DNA of 64,000 bases, from contig NZ_CP131914.1 of the NCBI RefSeq assembly GCF_040529045.1, positions 1,224,501 to 1,288,500 on the forward strand. The letters run 5' to 3'. Made by a program: the position numbers and the translations under genes. This DNA comes from Xanthomonas indica (GTDB taxonomy: Bacteria; Pseudomonadota; Gammaproteobacteria; Xanthomonadales; Xanthomonadaceae). The notes below the pieces were generated by a model, which was given only the letters and a program-made list of their open reading frames with translations, did not search any database and was not told the DNA's origin. Position 1 is the stretch's first letter, and every line of letters starts with the position of its first letter. Positions 53,726-63,124 of the stretch are shown piece after piece.

Positions 53726-53762
53726 GAAACGCTCAGTCGGCGATCGGCAGGCTGAGCGTTTC
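53726..53762. terminator. Bidirectional terminator overlapping the lrp stop
   Basis: GAAACGCTCAG (53,726-53,736) pairs perfectly with CTGAGCGTTTC (53,752-53,762), 11 bp with a 15-nt loop. It spans the last ten codons of the leftward lrp gene and lies 15 bp after the rightward host-attachment stop, so coding sequence doubles as terminator. Confidence 0.7.
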
Positions 53763-54212
53763 CTTCACTTCTTCCATCACGATGTAGCTCTTGGATTCGC
53801 GCACGTGCGGCAGGGTCAGCAGGGTGCTGCCCAGCAGCTTGCGGTAGGACGCCATCTCGCTGATGCGGGCCTTGAGCAGGTAGTCGAAGTCGCCCGAGAC
53901 CAGGTGGCACTCGAGCACGTTGGGCAGCTTCAGCGCGGCGCGGCGGAATTCCTCGAAGATGTCGCCGGACTTGTAGGCCAGGCTGATCTCCACGAACACC
54001 AGCAGGCTGGCCTTGAGGTAGTGCGGGTCCAGCCGCGCGTAGTAGCCGGTGATGGCGCCGTCGCGTTCCAGCCGGCGCACCCGCTCGGTGCACGGGGTGG
54101 TCGACAGGCCGACGCGCTCGCCCAGTTCGGTGAAGGAGATGCGCCCTTCCTGCTGCAGGATGCGCAGGATCTTGCGGTCGATCTTGTCCAGTTCGCGGAG
54201 GCGTGTGGCCAT
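53733..54212 (-). CDS. lrp: Lrp-type leucine-responsive regulator
   Basis: 159 residues, full length. HTH: LDKIDRKILRILQQEGRISF, then ELGERVGLSTTPCTERVRRL. RAM domain: VFVEISLAYKSGDIFEEF, VLECHLVSGDFDYLLKARI. Very close to BkdR/Lrp-type proteins. Divergent from dadA with 136 bp between, and Lrp control of dadAX in response to alanine or leucine is well known in Pseudomonas and Escherichia. Its 3' end lies inside a perfect terminator stem. Confidence 0.93.
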   Translation of the reverse strand: MATRLRELDKIDRKILRILQQEGRISFTELGERVGLSTTPCTERVRRLERDGAITGYYARLDPHYLKASLLVFVEISLAYKSGDIFEEFRRAALKLPNVLECHLVSGDFDYLLKARISEMASYRKLLGSTLLTLPHVRESKSYIVMEEVKETLSLPIAD

Positions 54213-54253
54213 GCGGGCGGGTCTCAGGGGTTTGGCCTGCCAGGTCGGTAGAA

Positions 54254-54324
54254 ATCAGGGGAAAATCCTGGGTTGCGCTGCCTATACTGCACCGAACTTC
54301 TGCCCTGGCGCCATCCAGCCAGGG
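54254..54324 (+). promoter_or_regulatory. dadA promoter region with Lrp-like dyad and leader hairpin
   Basis: ATCAGGGGAAAATCCTGG (54,254-54,271) is a short AT-centred dyad (CAGG/CCTG), an Lrp-site candidate. TATACT at 54,283-54,288 is a good -10. CCCTGGC (54,303-54,309) and GCCAGGG (54,318-54,324) form a 7-bp hairpin in the leader, 24 nt before the dadA ATG. SD GGAG lies between. Confidence 0.5.
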
Positions 54325-54348
54325 AATTGATCCGAACGGAGTAGGCGC

Positions 54349-55656
54349 ATGCGGGTTCTGGTTCTCGGCAGCGGTGTGATCGGCACGGCCACGGCGTGGT
54401 ATCTGGCCCGCAACGGCTGCGAGGTGACGGTGGTCGACCGCCAGCCGGCGGCCGGGCTGGAGACCAGCTACGCCAATGCCGGGCAGGTCTCGCCCGGCTA
54501 CGCGTCGCCGTGGGCGGCGCCCGGGGTGCCGCTGAAGGCGCTGAAATGGCTGTTCCAGCGCCACGCGCCGCTGGCGATCACGCCGACCGCGGACCTGCAG
54601 CAGTACCTGTGGCTGGCGCAGATGCTGCGCAACTGCACCGCCGAGCGCTATGCGATCAACAAGGCGCGGATGGTGCGCCTGTCCGAGTACAGCCGCGACT
54701 GCCTGGACCAGCTGCGTGCCGAGACCGGCATTGCCTACGAAGGCCGCCAGCTCGGCACCACCCAGTTGTTCCGTACCCAGCAGCAACTGGACGGCGCGGC
54801 CAAGGACATCGAGGTGCTGCGCGAGTACGGCGTGCCCTACGAACTGCTGGACCGCGCCGGCATCGCCCGGGTCGAGCCGGCCCTGGCCAGCGCGCCGGCG
54901 ACCCTGGTCGGCGCGCTGCGCCTGCCCAACGACCAGACCGGCGACTGTCGCCTGTTCACCCAGCGCCTGGCGGCGATGGCCGCCGCGGCCGGCGTGCAGT
55001 TCCGCCAGGGCGAGACCATCGAAGCCCTGCAGGTCGACGGCGACCGCATCGACGGCGTGCGCATCGGCGGCCGGCTGGAGCGCGCCGACCGCTACGTGGT
55101 CGCGCTGGGCAGCTATTCGCCGGGCCTGCTGGCGCCGCTGGGCATCCGCCTGCCGGTGTACCCGCTGAAGGGCTATTCGCTGACCCTGCCGATCCGCGAC
55201 GCGGCGCTGGCGCCGACCTCCACCATCCTCGACGAGAGCTACAAGGTGGCGATCACCCGCTTCGACGCGCGCATCCGCGTCGGCGGCATGGCCGAACTGG
55301 CCGGCTTCGACCTGTCGCGGCCGGCGCGGCGCCGCGCCACCCTGGAGAAGGTGGTCAACGACCTGTACCCGCGCGGCGGCGACCTGGCTGCGGCCGAGTT
55401 CTGGACCGGGCTGCGCCCGGCCACCCCGGACGGCACGCCGGTGGTCGGCGCCACCGGCTACCGCAACCTGTTCCTCAACACCGGCCACGGCACCCTGGGC
55501 TGGACCATGGCCTGCGGTTCGGGTCGCTACCTGGCCGACCTGATGGTCTCGCGGCAGCCGCAGATCAGCGGCGAGGGCCTGGACATCTTCCGTTATTCCC
55601 GCGGTTCCGCCGCGTCCGTTGCCGAGGCCGTCGCGTGCGCCCAGCCCGTGCATTGA
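54349..55656 (+). CDS. dadA: D-amino acid dehydrogenase small subunit
   Basis: 435 residues. FAD-binding [20 protein letters not shown] at the N-terminus, then [37 protein letters not shown] and, near the end, [18 protein letters not shown] with [17 protein letters not shown]. These are diagnostic of DadA. Membrane-associated flavoprotein that oxidises D-alanine to pyruvate and ammonia, passing electrons to quinones. ATG 54349. Its last 22 bases overlap the alanine racemase gene, so both are made together. Confidence 0.96.
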   Translation: MRVLVLGSGVIGTATAWYLARNGCEVTVVDRQPAAGLETSYANAGQVSPGYASPWAAPGVPLKALKWLFQRHAPLAITPTADLQQYLWLAQMLRNCTAERYAINKARMVRLSEYSRDCLDQLRAETGIAYEGRQLGTTQLFRTQQQLDGAAKDIEVLREYGVPYELLDRAGIARVEPALASAPATLVGALRLPNDQTGDCRLFTQRLAAMAAAAGVQFRQGETIEALQVDGDRIDGVRIGGRLERADRYVVALGSYSPGLLAPLGIRLPVYPLKGYSLTLPIRDAALAPTSTILDESYKVAITRFDARIRVGGMAELAGFDLSRPARRRATLEKVVNDLYPRGGDLAAAEFWTGLRPATPDGTPVVGATGYRNLFLNTGHGTLGWTMACGSGRYLADLMVSRQPQISGEGLDIFRYSRGSAASVAEAVACAQPVH

Positions 55657-56708
55657 TCGACCTCGACGCGCTGCGCCACAACTACCGTCTGGCCCGCCGG
55701 CTGAGCGGCGGCAAGGCGCTGGCGGTGGTCAAGGCCGATGCCTACGGGCACGGCGCGGTGGCCTGCGCGCGCGCGCTGGACGGCGAGGCCGACGGCTTCG
55801 CGGTGGCCTGCATCGAGGAGGCGCTGGAGTTGCGCCAGGCCGGCATCGCCGCGCCGATCCTGTTGCTGGAAGGCATCTTCGACGCCGAGGAACTGCCGCT
55901 GGTCGCCGAACACCGGCTGTGGTGCGCGGTGGCCTCGCCCTGGCAGGTGGAGGCGATCGCCGCCTTCGCCGCGCCGCAGCCGCTGTGCCTGTGGCTGAAG
56001 CTGGACAGCGGCATGCACCGGCTGGGCCTGGCGCCGGACGAATTCCGCGCCGCGCATGCGCGGCTGAGCGCGCTGCCACAGGTCGAGCGGCTGGTGCTGA
56101 TGAGCCACTTCGCCCGTGCCGACGAACTGGACAGCGCGCGCACGCGCGAGCAGGTGGAGGTATTCCGCCAGGCCACCGCCGGCCTGGTCGGCGAGACCAG
56201 CCTGTGCAACTCGCCGGCGCTGCTCGGCTGGCCGGAGTTGCGCAACGACTGGGGACGGCCGGGGCTGATGCTGTACGGCGCCGACCCCTTCGCCGCGGCG
56301 GCCGCGCTGCCCGGCGAACTGCGTCCGGTGATGACCCTGCAGTCCAGGATCATCTCCGTGCGCGACATCGCACCGGGCGAGCCGGTCGGCTACGGCGCGC
56401 GCTTCGTCGCGGCGCGGCCGACCCGGGTCGGCGTGGTGGCGATCGGCTATGCCGACGGCTATCCGCAGTTCGCGCCCAACGGCACGCCGGTGCTGATCGA
56501 CGGCGCCCCTGGCGAGCTGATCGGGCGCGTGTCGATGGACATGCTGACCGTGGACCTGACCGAGCGCCCGCAGGCCGGGCTCGGCAGCGAGGTGCAGTTG
56601 TGGGGCGCGCAGCCGCGCATCGATGCGCTGGCCGGGCGCTGCGCGTCCAGCGCCTACCGGCTGCTGTGCGGCCTCAAGCGCGCGCCGCGGGTCTACCTCG
56701 GCGCCTGA
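55635..56708 (+). CDS. dadX: Alanine racemase (catabolic, DadX type)
   Basis: 357 residues from GTG 55635 ([20 protein letters not shown]), inside the end of dadA. PLP lysine in [18 protein letters not shown]; the other catalytic Tyr in [30 protein letters not shown] late. Interconverts L- and D-alanine in the cytosol, feeding DadA. A biosynthetic Alr may exist elsewhere; overlap with dadA points to the catabolic isozyme. Followed by a 10-bp terminator stem. Confidence 0.94.
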   Translation: MRPARALIDLDALRHNYRLARRLSGGKALAVVKADAYGHGAVACARALDGEADGFAVACIEEALELRQAGIAAPILLLEGIFDAEELPLVAEHRLWCAVASPWQVEAIAAFAAPQPLCLWLKLDSGMHRLGLAPDEFRAAHARLSALPQVERLVLMSHFARADELDSARTREQVEVFRQATAGLVGETSLCNSPALLGWPELRNDWGRPGLMLYGADPFAAAAALPGELRPVMTLQSRIISVRDIAPGEPVGYGARFVAARPTRVGVVAIGYADGYPQFAPNGTPVLIDGAPGELIGRVSMDMLTVDLTERPQAGLGSEVQLWGAQPRIDALAGRCASSAYRLLCGLKRAPRVYLGA

Positions 56709-56719
56709 GCCCTGCCTGA

Positions 56720-56744
56720 CGGCGCCGGCGCGCTGCCGGCGCCG
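56720..56744. terminator. Bidirectional terminator hairpin
   Basis: CGGCGCCGGC (56,720-56,729) pairs with GCCGGCGCCG (56,735-56,744), 10 bp with a 5-nt loop, between the converging racemase and DUF3016 genes. Confidence 0.7.
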
Positions 56745-56754
56745 CGCGTGCGGC

Positions 56755-57324
56755 TCAGCGTTCGGCGACCGCGCTGTCCTTGCGGAATTGGCGGCGCAGC
56801 CAGTCGTCGAGCATGCGCTTTTCGTAGCGCAGCGGATCGGTGCTCAGGCCGACCGAGCTGTTGTACAGATAGCTCGGGTCCATCAGCTTCGGCTGGCCCT
56901 GCGCCAGCACCTGGCCATCGGCGCCGTACAGGGTGAAGTCGAGGCTGATCCGCGGCGGGTACAGGTCGCGCATCACCCGCACGTCGTTCCAGTTCGGACC
57001 GTGCCAGGGCTCGTAGTCGCCGGCGCGCTTGATGTCGGTCAGGGTGATGTCCAGGCGTTGGCCGGGCTGCAGTTGCTTGGCGGCCTGCTTCTGCAGGTAG
57101 GCGGCCAGGTCCTGCACCCAGTCGCCGCGTTCGGCTTCCCAGCGGTTGCGGCTCTGCCGCAGTTCGCTGAAGGTGGCCGGATCGGCCCAACTGACCTGGA
57201 CCGGGCCGTCGCTGGCGAGGCTGCGCGGGGCCTGCGGGTCGGTGACGTTGCGGATCTCGGCGGAGGCGCCGCCCGCCCACAGGCAGGCAGCAGCCAGCGC
57301 CGTCCAGGCATAGCGGATCTTCAT
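56755..57324 (-). CDS. DUF3016 periplasmic protein
   Basis: 189 residues. Signal peptide MKIRYAWTALAAACLWAGGASA. DUF3016 pattern: VQVSWADPATFSELRQSRNR, WVQDLAAYLQKQAAKQLQPG, LDITLTDIKRAGDYEPWHGP, RVMRDLYPPRISLDFTLYGA and MLDDWLRRQFRKD. Periplasmic, function unknown. ATG 57324 is preceded by GGAGAT. Confidence 0.88.
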   Translation of the reverse strand: MKIRYAWTALAAACLWAGGASAEIRNVTDPQAPRSLASDGPVQVSWADPATFSELRQSRNRWEAERGDWVQDLAAYLQKQAAKQLQPGQRLDITLTDIKRAGDYEPWHGPNWNDVRVMRDLYPPRISLDFTLYGADGQVLAQGQPKLMDPSYLYNSSVGLSTDPLRYEKRMLDDWLRRQFRKDSAVAER

Positions 57325-57516
57325 GGCGGATCTCCAGGAGGCGTACGCCCAGTGTGTGCCTGTGCCGGCGCGCCCGCAATCGCGGCGAGGCGCGCGGCGG
57401 CGAGCGTTGGCCGCCGATTCATCCGCTGCGGCATGACGGACGGCTCACATCGCCTCGCCGCCTGCTTCACGGTGCGCGCGCGAGGATGGAGGCCACTCGA
57501 GTGACGCGGGGATTGC

Positions 57517-57987
57517 ATGAAGACGCCGTTGTTCCACCAGGCCCACACTGGCAGCGATGTGCGCCTGCAGTTCATCGACTGGGCCAAGCGCCACGGGCAC
57601 AGCCCGGCCAGCGGCGCGGCCGCCTTCGTCGAGCACCAGGCGAACCTGGACGATGCGGCGCGGCAGTTGCGCCTGAACCCGGGCGACGACGTGCGCCAGC
57701 TGTTGCGGCGTTACCTGGTCTCGCTCGGCGAGGCGCGGGACGTGGCCGTGCAGTTCCCGCCCAGCTATCACTACCGCAGCCCGCAGGGGCAAAGCTTCCG
57801 CTACACGCTGACGCTGGTGCTGGCCGAGCACGGCGTGGAGTGGAAGGCGCGGGTGTGGACGGGCCTGGAATACCTCGGCCTGATCGTCGGCCGTGGTGCC
57901 GGCCCGCGCGCCAACTACACGCGATTGGCGCGGATGGCGGTAGAACATGAGCTCGCCAGCGACGCGCCGCGGTTCACGCTCGGCTGA
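57517..57987 (+). CDS. Hypothetical cytosolic protein
   Basis: 156 residues, family not recognised. Start MKTPLFHQAHTGSDVRLQFI. Helical N-half (FIDWAKRHGHSPASGAAAFV, LRLNPGDDVRQLLRRYLVSL) and a beta-rich C-half (VQFPPSYHYRSPQGQSFRYT, LTLVLAEHGVEWKARVWTGL). No signal peptide, TM segment or catalytic motif. It lies 19 bp before the small membrane-protein gene on the same strand, so they may be co-expressed. Confidence 0.6.
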   Translation: MKTPLFHQAHTGSDVRLQFIDWAKRHGHSPASGAAAFVEHQANLDDAARQLRLNPGDDVRQLLRRYLVSLGEARDVAVQFPPSYHYRSPQGQSFRYTLTLVLAEHGVEWKARVWTGLEYLGLIVGRGAGPRANYTRLARMAVEHELASDAPRFTLG

Positions 57988-58006
57988 GCAATTCAGGAAC
58001 GTTGTC

Positions 58007-58255
58007 ATGTCCGTCGTCAGTGCGCCCGAGCGCCCCGTGGTCCCCGAGGAATGCCGCCGGCAATGCCGGCAGCTGGGGGCGGCACGCGTGCAGCAGTTGC
58101 TGGAGGCCTCGCCGCCGCCACCGTGGCGCGAGGAAGCCGAGCGCTGGCTGGAAGAGCAGGCCTTGCGCAGCGCGCGCCTGACGCAGTGGATGGTCCTGGC
58201 CGGCATCGGCCTGTCGCTGCTGGGCATCGTGTTGGTAGTCGCTTTCTTCTGGTAA
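58007..58255 (+). CDS. Small single-pass membrane protein
   Basis: 82 residues. Soluble charged N-part (PEECRRQCRQLGAARVQQLL, EEAERWLEEQALRSARLTQW) and one C-terminal TM helix (MVLAGIGLSLLGIVLVVAFFW) ending at the last residue, a tail-anchored layout. Family not recognised. It follows the preceding hypothetical gene closely. Confidence 0.6.
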   Translation: MSVVSAPERPVVPEECRRQCRQLGAARVQQLLEASPPPPWREEAERWLEEQALRSARLTQWMVLAGIGLSLLGIVLVVAFFW

Positions 58256-58420
58256 GCCAGGTCGGCGCAGGCGGGAGCGGACGCCGCGGCTTGACGGCAG
58301 CGGAGTGGCTTAACAAGATGGGGGTTCCGCCTTGCCGTCCCTAACGCGCGGTTGTTGCGCCGCGGATGTCGGGCGCCGACTTCATCCGTTGCCGTAGGCC
58401 GCTTTCAGAGCTACTCCGTC

Positions 58421-60421
58421 ATGCATGCAAGCCCAGACTCCTCCTCGTCTTCGTTCGCGCAGGCGACGGACCTGCAGTACCGCGAAATCTTCGACAAGAT
58501 CGATTCCGGCTTCTGCGTGATCCAGATGCTGTTCGAGGGCGAGCGCGCGGTCGATTACGTGTTCCTGCAGGTCAATCCGGCCTTCGAGCGCGAAACTGGC
58601 CTGCGCGACGTGGTGGGTCGGCGCATGCGCGACATCTCGCCCACCCACGAGGAGCACTGGTTCCAGCGCTACGGCGAGGTGGCGCTGAGCGGCCGTTCGG
58701 CCAAGTTCGAGAACTTCGCCACCGCGCTGGATCGCTGGTGGGCGGTGGATTCGTTCCGCGTCGGCGCGCCGGAACTGCGCCAGGTCGCGGTGCAGTTCCT
58801 CGACATCACCGAGCGCAAGCGGATGGAGCGCGACCTTGCCGAAAGCGAGGCGCGCTTCAGCGCACTGGCCGAGGGCCTGCCGATGCCGGTATGGGTGCTC
58901 GACGCCCAGGGCGAACTGCGCTTCACCAACACCGCCTATGCCGAGTTCTTCGGCATCGATCTGGACGCCGACGGGGCGCGCCCGGGCTGGGGCGACGTGC
59001 TGCATCCGGAGGACGTGGGCGTGTTCGCCTACGAACTGCGCAGCGCGCTGCACGACCAGCGCAACCTGCGCGCCCTGGTGCGCGCGCGCCGCCACGATGG
59101 CGAATGGCGCTGGTTGGAAATGACCGCGATGCCGCGCTATTCCGCCGAGGGCCAGTTCATCGGCCTGGCTGGCAGCAGCCCGGACGTCACCGAGCGCCGC
59201 GACATCGAACTGGCGCGCGAGCAACTGCTGGAATCCGAGCGCAGCGCGCGCAACGCCGCCGAGAGCATGGCGCGGCTGAAGGACGAGTTCCTGGCGACGC
59301 TGTCGCACGAACTGCGCACGCCGCTGACCACCATTCTCGGCTGGAGCGATCTGCTGCTGCAGCGGCTGCCGCCGGGCGACCCGAGCAGCAAGGGCCTGTC
59401 GGTGATCGCCAGCAGCGCGCGCGCGCAGCAACGGCTGATCTCGGACATGCTCGATCTCAGCAGCATGCTGCTGGGCAAGGTGCAACTGGAAGTGGAGGCG
59501 CTGGACCTGGCCGAGCAGGTGCGCGAGGCGATGCGTGCGCAGGAACCGGTGGCCGAAGGCAAGGACCAGGCGCTGACCCTGCAGGCGCCCTCGCAGCCGT
59601 GCATGGTGCTGGGCGACGCCACGCGCCTGCAGCAGGTGTTCTGGAACCTGTTGTCCAACGCGATCAAGTTCACGCCCGCGCACGGGCGCATCGCCCTGGC
59701 GATCGACCTCGAGGACGATGGCGAGCACGTCAGCGTGGCGGTGCGCGATTCCGGCGACGGCATTCCGCCGGAATTCCTGCCGCACCTGTTCGGCCGCTTC
59801 CGCCAGGCCGACAGCACCACCACGCGCCTGCACGGCGGCCTGGGCCTGGGCCTGGCGATCGTGCAGCAACTGGTGGAGATGCACGGCGGGCAGATCAGCG
59901 CGGCCAGCGAAGGCCGTGGCTGCGGCTCGGTGTTCACCGTGCGCCTGCCGCTGCACCGCGACGCGCCGGGCTCGCGCCCGCTGCGCGAAGTGCGCGCGTT
60001 CGCGATGGCCGAGCAGGTGGTCGAGGCGTATTCGCTCAAGGGCGTGCGCCTGCTGGCGGTGGAGGATCAGCCGGACATGCTCGACTACCTGCGGCGCCTG
60101 CTCGAGGAGCAGGGCGCCGAGGTGGTCGCGGTGGGCTCGGCCAGCGAGGCGCTGGAGGTGCTCGACGGCGGCGGCCATGCCGCGATCGACGTGATGGTCA
60201 CCGACATCGGCATGCCGGGCATGGACGGCTATGGCCTGATCCGCACCGTGCGCGAGAACATGGGCCTGGGCGCGGACGACCTGCCGGCGGTGGCGGTGAC
60301 CGCGCTGGCGCGCGCCGACGACCGCCAGCGCGCGCTGCAGTCCGGCTTCCAGGAGCACCTGGCCAAGCCCTACAGCGTGGCGCAACTGGTCTCGGCGGTA
60401 CGCTTCGCGCGGCAGCGCTAG
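58421..60421 (+). CDS. Soluble PAS-containing hybrid sensor histidine kinase
   Basis: 666 residues, no TM helix. PAS 1 about residues 20-140 (EIFDKIDSGFCVIQMLFEGE), PAS 2 about 145-275 with PAC (WRWLEMTAMPRYSAEGQFIG). The DHp His is in DEFLATLSHELRTPL (about residue 299). Catalytic ATPase boxes: WNLLSNAIKFTP (N), RDSGDGIPPEF (G1), GGLGLGLAIVQQLVEMHGG (G2). A C-terminal receiver domain (residues 540-660) has phospho-acceptor Asp in DVMVTDIGMPGMDGYG and Lys in HLAKPYS. Cytosolic signal integrator; output partner not adjacent. An HPt protein must take over the phosphate elsewhere. Confidence 0.93.
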   Translation: MHASPDSSSSSFAQATDLQYREIFDKIDSGFCVIQMLFEGERAVDYVFLQVNPAFERETGLRDVVGRRMRDISPTHEEHWFQRYGEVALSGRSAKFENFATALDRWWAVDSFRVGAPELRQVAVQFLDITERKRMERDLAESEARFSALAEGLPMPVWVLDAQGELRFTNTAYAEFFGIDLDADGARPGWGDVLHPEDVGVFAYELRSALHDQRNLRALVRARRHDGEWRWLEMTAMPRYSAEGQFIGLAGSSPDVTERRDIELAREQLLESERSARNAAESMARLKDEFLATLSHELRTPLTTILGWSDLLLQRLPPGDPSSKGLSVIASSARAQQRLISDMLDLSSMLLGKVQLEVEALDLAEQVREAMRAQEPVAEGKDQALTLQAPSQPCMVLGDATRLQQVFWNLLSNAIKFTPAHGRIALAIDLEDDGEHVSVAVRDSGDGIPPEFLPHLFGRFRQADSTTTRLHGGLGLGLAIVQQLVEMHGGQISAASEGRGCGSVFTVRLPLHRDAPGSRPLREVRAFAMAEQVVEAYSLKGVRLLAVEDQPDMLDYLRRLLEEQGAEVVAVGSASEALEVLDGGGHAAIDVMVTDIGMPGMDGYGLIRTVRENMGLGADDLPAVAVTALARADDRQRALQSGFQEHLAKPYSVAQLVSAVRFARQR

Positions 60422-60514
60422 GGCGCGCCCGCCGAGCCGCCGCGGCAGGTGCGGCTCGAACACGCCCGGTGCTCTTGTCCGTCGGCTCACGCTGGTGGCG
60501 TTAGGCTGCGACGG

Positions 60515-60525
60515 CCCCCCCCCCC
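60515..60525. repeat. Homopolymeric C11 tract in the DUF3247 leader
   Basis: Eleven consecutive C immediately upstream of the GGAG ribosome site (60,526-60,529) of the DUF3247 gene. Long G/C runs are slippage-prone and here would change promoter-to-SD spacing. Confidence 0.85.
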
Positions 60526-60536
60526 GGAGTCCGCCG

Positions 60537-60857
60537 ATGACCCAGTATGCCGAGCGTGTCCACACCGACCAGGCGCAGATCCAGGCGCTGGAAGCGTTGA
60601 TCCTGCAACTGCCCGGCCAGTCGCATGTGCGCATCGAATTGACCGACGGTAGCGTGTGCTTTGGCACCGTGTCGGTTCGCCCCAGCATTCAGCAGTTCCG
60701 CGATGCGGACGGCAACGAAGGCAGCAATGCGCAGGTGCGTATCGACGACCTCGACGACCCGGCCCAGCACCGTTACCTGTGGCTGGACCAGATCCGCAGC
60801 GTGCGCCAGCTGCCGGCGCGGCCCTGGGACATCGATCCGCGCGGCGACGCATCTTGA
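60537..60857 (+). CDS. DUF3247 small protein
   Basis: 106 residues. [60 protein letters not shown] and [18 protein letters not shown] follow DUF3247, a small beta-rich domain with an Sm-like look. Cytosolic; function unknown. GGAG 8-11 nt upstream of ATG 60537, right after a C11 run. Confidence 0.88.
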   Translation: MTQYAERVHTDQAQIQALEALILQLPGQSHVRIELTDGSVCFGTVSVRPSIQQFRDADGNEGSNAQVRIDDLDDPAQHRYLWLDQIRSVRQLPARPWDIDPRGDAS

Positions 60858-60931
60858 CGCATCTTTCACTTTTTCCGGGCCATGGCTGGGCATCATCGGG
60901 CTTCCCCCGTGTTCCCGGATATCCAAGACGC

Positions 60932-62266
60932 ATGGCCATGTCTTCGCCGATTCGTGCCCGTTGGGTGTTGTGTGCGCTCAGCGCCGCCCTGCTCGCCGCC
61001 TGCGGCGACACCGCCAAGCACCCCATCGAGGACGGCATGGGACCGGATCCGGTGCTGCCCGATCCGGTCAAGCGCATGATCCCCACGGTCAAGATCGCCG
61101 AGGTCAAGCGCTGGGCCGATGGCGCCGCGCCGGTGCCCGCGGCCGACCTGGCGGTACAGGCCTTCGCCCGTGATCTCGACCACCCGCGCTGGCTGTACGT
61201 GCTGCCCAACGGCGACGTGCTGGTCGCCGAGACCGCCGAGCCGCCGGCGCCGGAAAAGGAAAGCAGCGGCCTGCGCGACAAGATCCAGGGCGCGATGATG
61301 TCCAAGGCCGGCGCCAGCGTGCCCAGCGCCAACCGCATCACCCTGCTGCGCGATGCCGACGGCGACGGCGTCGCCGAGGTGCGTACCCAGTTTCTCAAGG
61401 GCCTGTATTCGCCATTCGGCATGGCCCTGGTCGGCGACCGCCTGTACGTGGCCAACGCCGACGCCCTGGTCAGTTTCCCGTACAAGGACGGCGATACGCA
61501 GATCACCGCCGCGCCCAGCTTCGTCGCCAACCTGCCCGGCGGCATCAACCACCACTGGACCAAGAGCCTGCTGGCCAGCCGCGACGGCAAGAAGCTGTAT
61601 GTGGGCGTCGGCTCCAACAGCAACGTCGCCGAGAACGGCATGGAGCAGGAGCTCAACCGCGCCGCGATCCTCGAGGTGGACGCGGCCAGCGGCGCCACCC
61701 GCGTGTTCGCCAGTGGCCTGCGCAATCCGGTCGGCCTGGCCTGGCAGCCGGGCACCGACACGCTGTGGACCGTGGTCAACGAACGCGACGAACTCGGCAG
61801 CGACCTGGTGCCCGATTACCTGACCTCGGTGCGCGAGGGCGGCTTCTACGGCTGGCCGTACAGCTATTTCGGCCAGCACGTGGACGAGCGCGTGCAGCCG
61901 CAGAATGCGGAGATGGTGGCCAGCGCGATCAAGCCCGACTATGCGCTGGGCGCGCACACCGCCTCGCTGGGCCTGGCCTTCTACGAGGGCGCGCTGTTGC
62001 CGCCGACCTACCGCGGCGGTGCCTTCATCGGCCAGCACGGCTCCTGGAACCGCGATCCGCCGTCCGGCTACAAGGTGATCTATGTGCCCTTCGCCAACGG
62101 CAAGCCCAGCGGCAAGCCGCAGGACGTGCTGACCGGCTTCCTCGACGCCGAGGGCCGCGCGCAGGGCCGCCCGGTCGGCGTGGCGGTGGACAAGCCTGGC
62201 GCGCTGCTGGTCGCCGACGACGTCGGCAACGTGGTGTGGCGGGTGACGCCGAAGCCGGGCAAGTGA
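60932..62266 (+). CDS. Lipoprotein PQQ-dependent sugar dehydrogenase family (sorbosone dehydrogenase-like)
   Basis: 444 residues. Lipobox [11 protein letters not shown] in the leader. Beta-propeller of the GSDH/sorbosone dehydrogenase family: [113 protein letters not shown]. Would oxidise an aldose or sorbosone-like sugar with PQQ, attached to a membrane facing the periplasm. PQQ genes are not nearby. ATG 60932 or 60938 are both possible starts. Confidence 0.87.
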   Translation: MAMSSPIRARWVLCALSAALLAACGDTAKHPIEDGMGPDPVLPDPVKRMIPTVKIAEVKRWADGAAPVPAADLAVQAFARDLDHPRWLYVLPNGDVLVAETAEPPAPEKESSGLRDKIQGAMMSKAGASVPSANRITLLRDADGDGVAEVRTQFLKGLYSPFGMALVGDRLYVANADALVSFPYKDGDTQITAAPSFVANLPGGINHHWTKSLLASRDGKKLYVGVGSNSNVAENGMEQELNRAAILEVDAASGATRVFASGLRNPVGLAWQPGTDTLWTVVNERDELGSDLVPDYLTSVREGGFYGWPYSYFGQHVDERVQPQNAEMVASAIKPDYALGAHTASLGLAFYEGALLPPTYRGGAFIGQHGSWNRDPPSGYKVIYVPFANGKPSGKPQDVLTGFLDAEGRAQGRPVGVAVDKPGALLVADDVGNVVWRVTPKPGK

Positions 62267-62309
62267 GCGGCAGCGGGCATGACGCCCGCTGCGCCATTTC
62301 GCACCGATC

Positions 62310-62690
62310 GTAGCGGCGTCTTGGTCGCGACGAGGTCTAGCTGATGAAAACTGGTCGCGGCTGAAGCCGCTCCTACAGAAGACCGGGTCGAGGTGGCGCG
62401 TCCCAGGGTCCATGATCCCGCATCGCGTCTCTCGCTGCAGGCGCAGCGGTGTCCTGCGGGATGCACCCGGCGTAGGAGCGGCTTCAGCCGCGACGGTTGC
62501 ACGCAAATGCCGTCGCGGCCGACGCCGCTACGCACTGGACTTGTTCGGCGCTTCTGCCGTCGAAATCGCGCCGATGCCGGCGCGCGATCACACAGCCTGT
62601 CATGGCCGTCGCAGGAACGGCTTCAGCCGCGACCTGGGCATTCCTGGGGAGGGGCCCGGCCGCGGCTGAAGCCGCTCCTGCGTATCGCGT
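62310..62690. repeat. Palindromic REP-like repeat island 3
   Basis: In a 450-bp gene-free stretch. Good copies at 62,354-62,376 (inverted), 62,472-62,494 (direct, perfect), 62,611-62,633 (GCAGGAACGGCTTCAGCCGC form) and 62,660-62,681 (inverted). A degenerate GTCGCGGCCGACGCCGCTAC lies near 62,512. Direct and inverted copies alternate with spacers of about 25-140 bp. No gene is seen here. Confidence 0.82.
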
Positions 62691-62717
62691 CTGGGTGTAC
62701 TGGGTTACTGCCCGGTA

Positions 62718-62981
62718 TCAGTGCTCCACCGGTGCCGGCTCCACGCCGAAACGGCGGGCGTAGCCGCGTTCGTTGAACACGCGCTCCACTTCGGTATCGC
62801 CCAGTTCCGGGGCCGCGTAGACGGCGTAGACCACACTGCCGTCGTCGCGTGCGCCGCGCTGGTGCAGGCGGTAGCGCGGACGTCCGGTGCCGGTGTTCTC
62901 CGGGTAGTGCAACGGCGGCTGGCTGCCATCCAGGTCCACTTCGCTGTTGTCGACGACGCCGCCGATGAACACTGCGCGCAT
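62718..62981 (-). CDS. Hypothetical small cytosolic protein
   Basis: 87 residues. MRAVFIGGVVDNSEVDLDGS, PLHYPENTGTGRPRYRLHQR and GSVVYAVYAAPELGDTEVER read as a compact soluble protein with codon use like the host. ATG 62981 has GGAG upstream on the leftward strand. Family not recognised. Divergent from rsmC (143 bp apart). Confidence 0.7.
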   Translation of the reverse strand: MRAVFIGGVVDNSEVDLDGSQPPLHYPENTGTGRPRYRLHQRGARDDGSVVYAVYAAPELGDTEVERVFNERGYARRFGVEPAPVEH

Positions 62982-63124
62982 GCTGCCTCTCCGGTCATTG
63001 GGTGCCTTGCAGCCTAGGCGCGGCGATGTTGCCGAAACATCAATGATGCGTTGGATTCGCGCAAAACCGGGCTCGCCGCCCGCTGCCGGTAGAATGCGCG
63101 TCCCTGTTCCGAAGACAACGCCCG

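Noticed and set aside
58382-60688. 768-codon minus-strand open frame
   Set aside because: Antisense to the hybrid kinase, whose every domain is recognisable.
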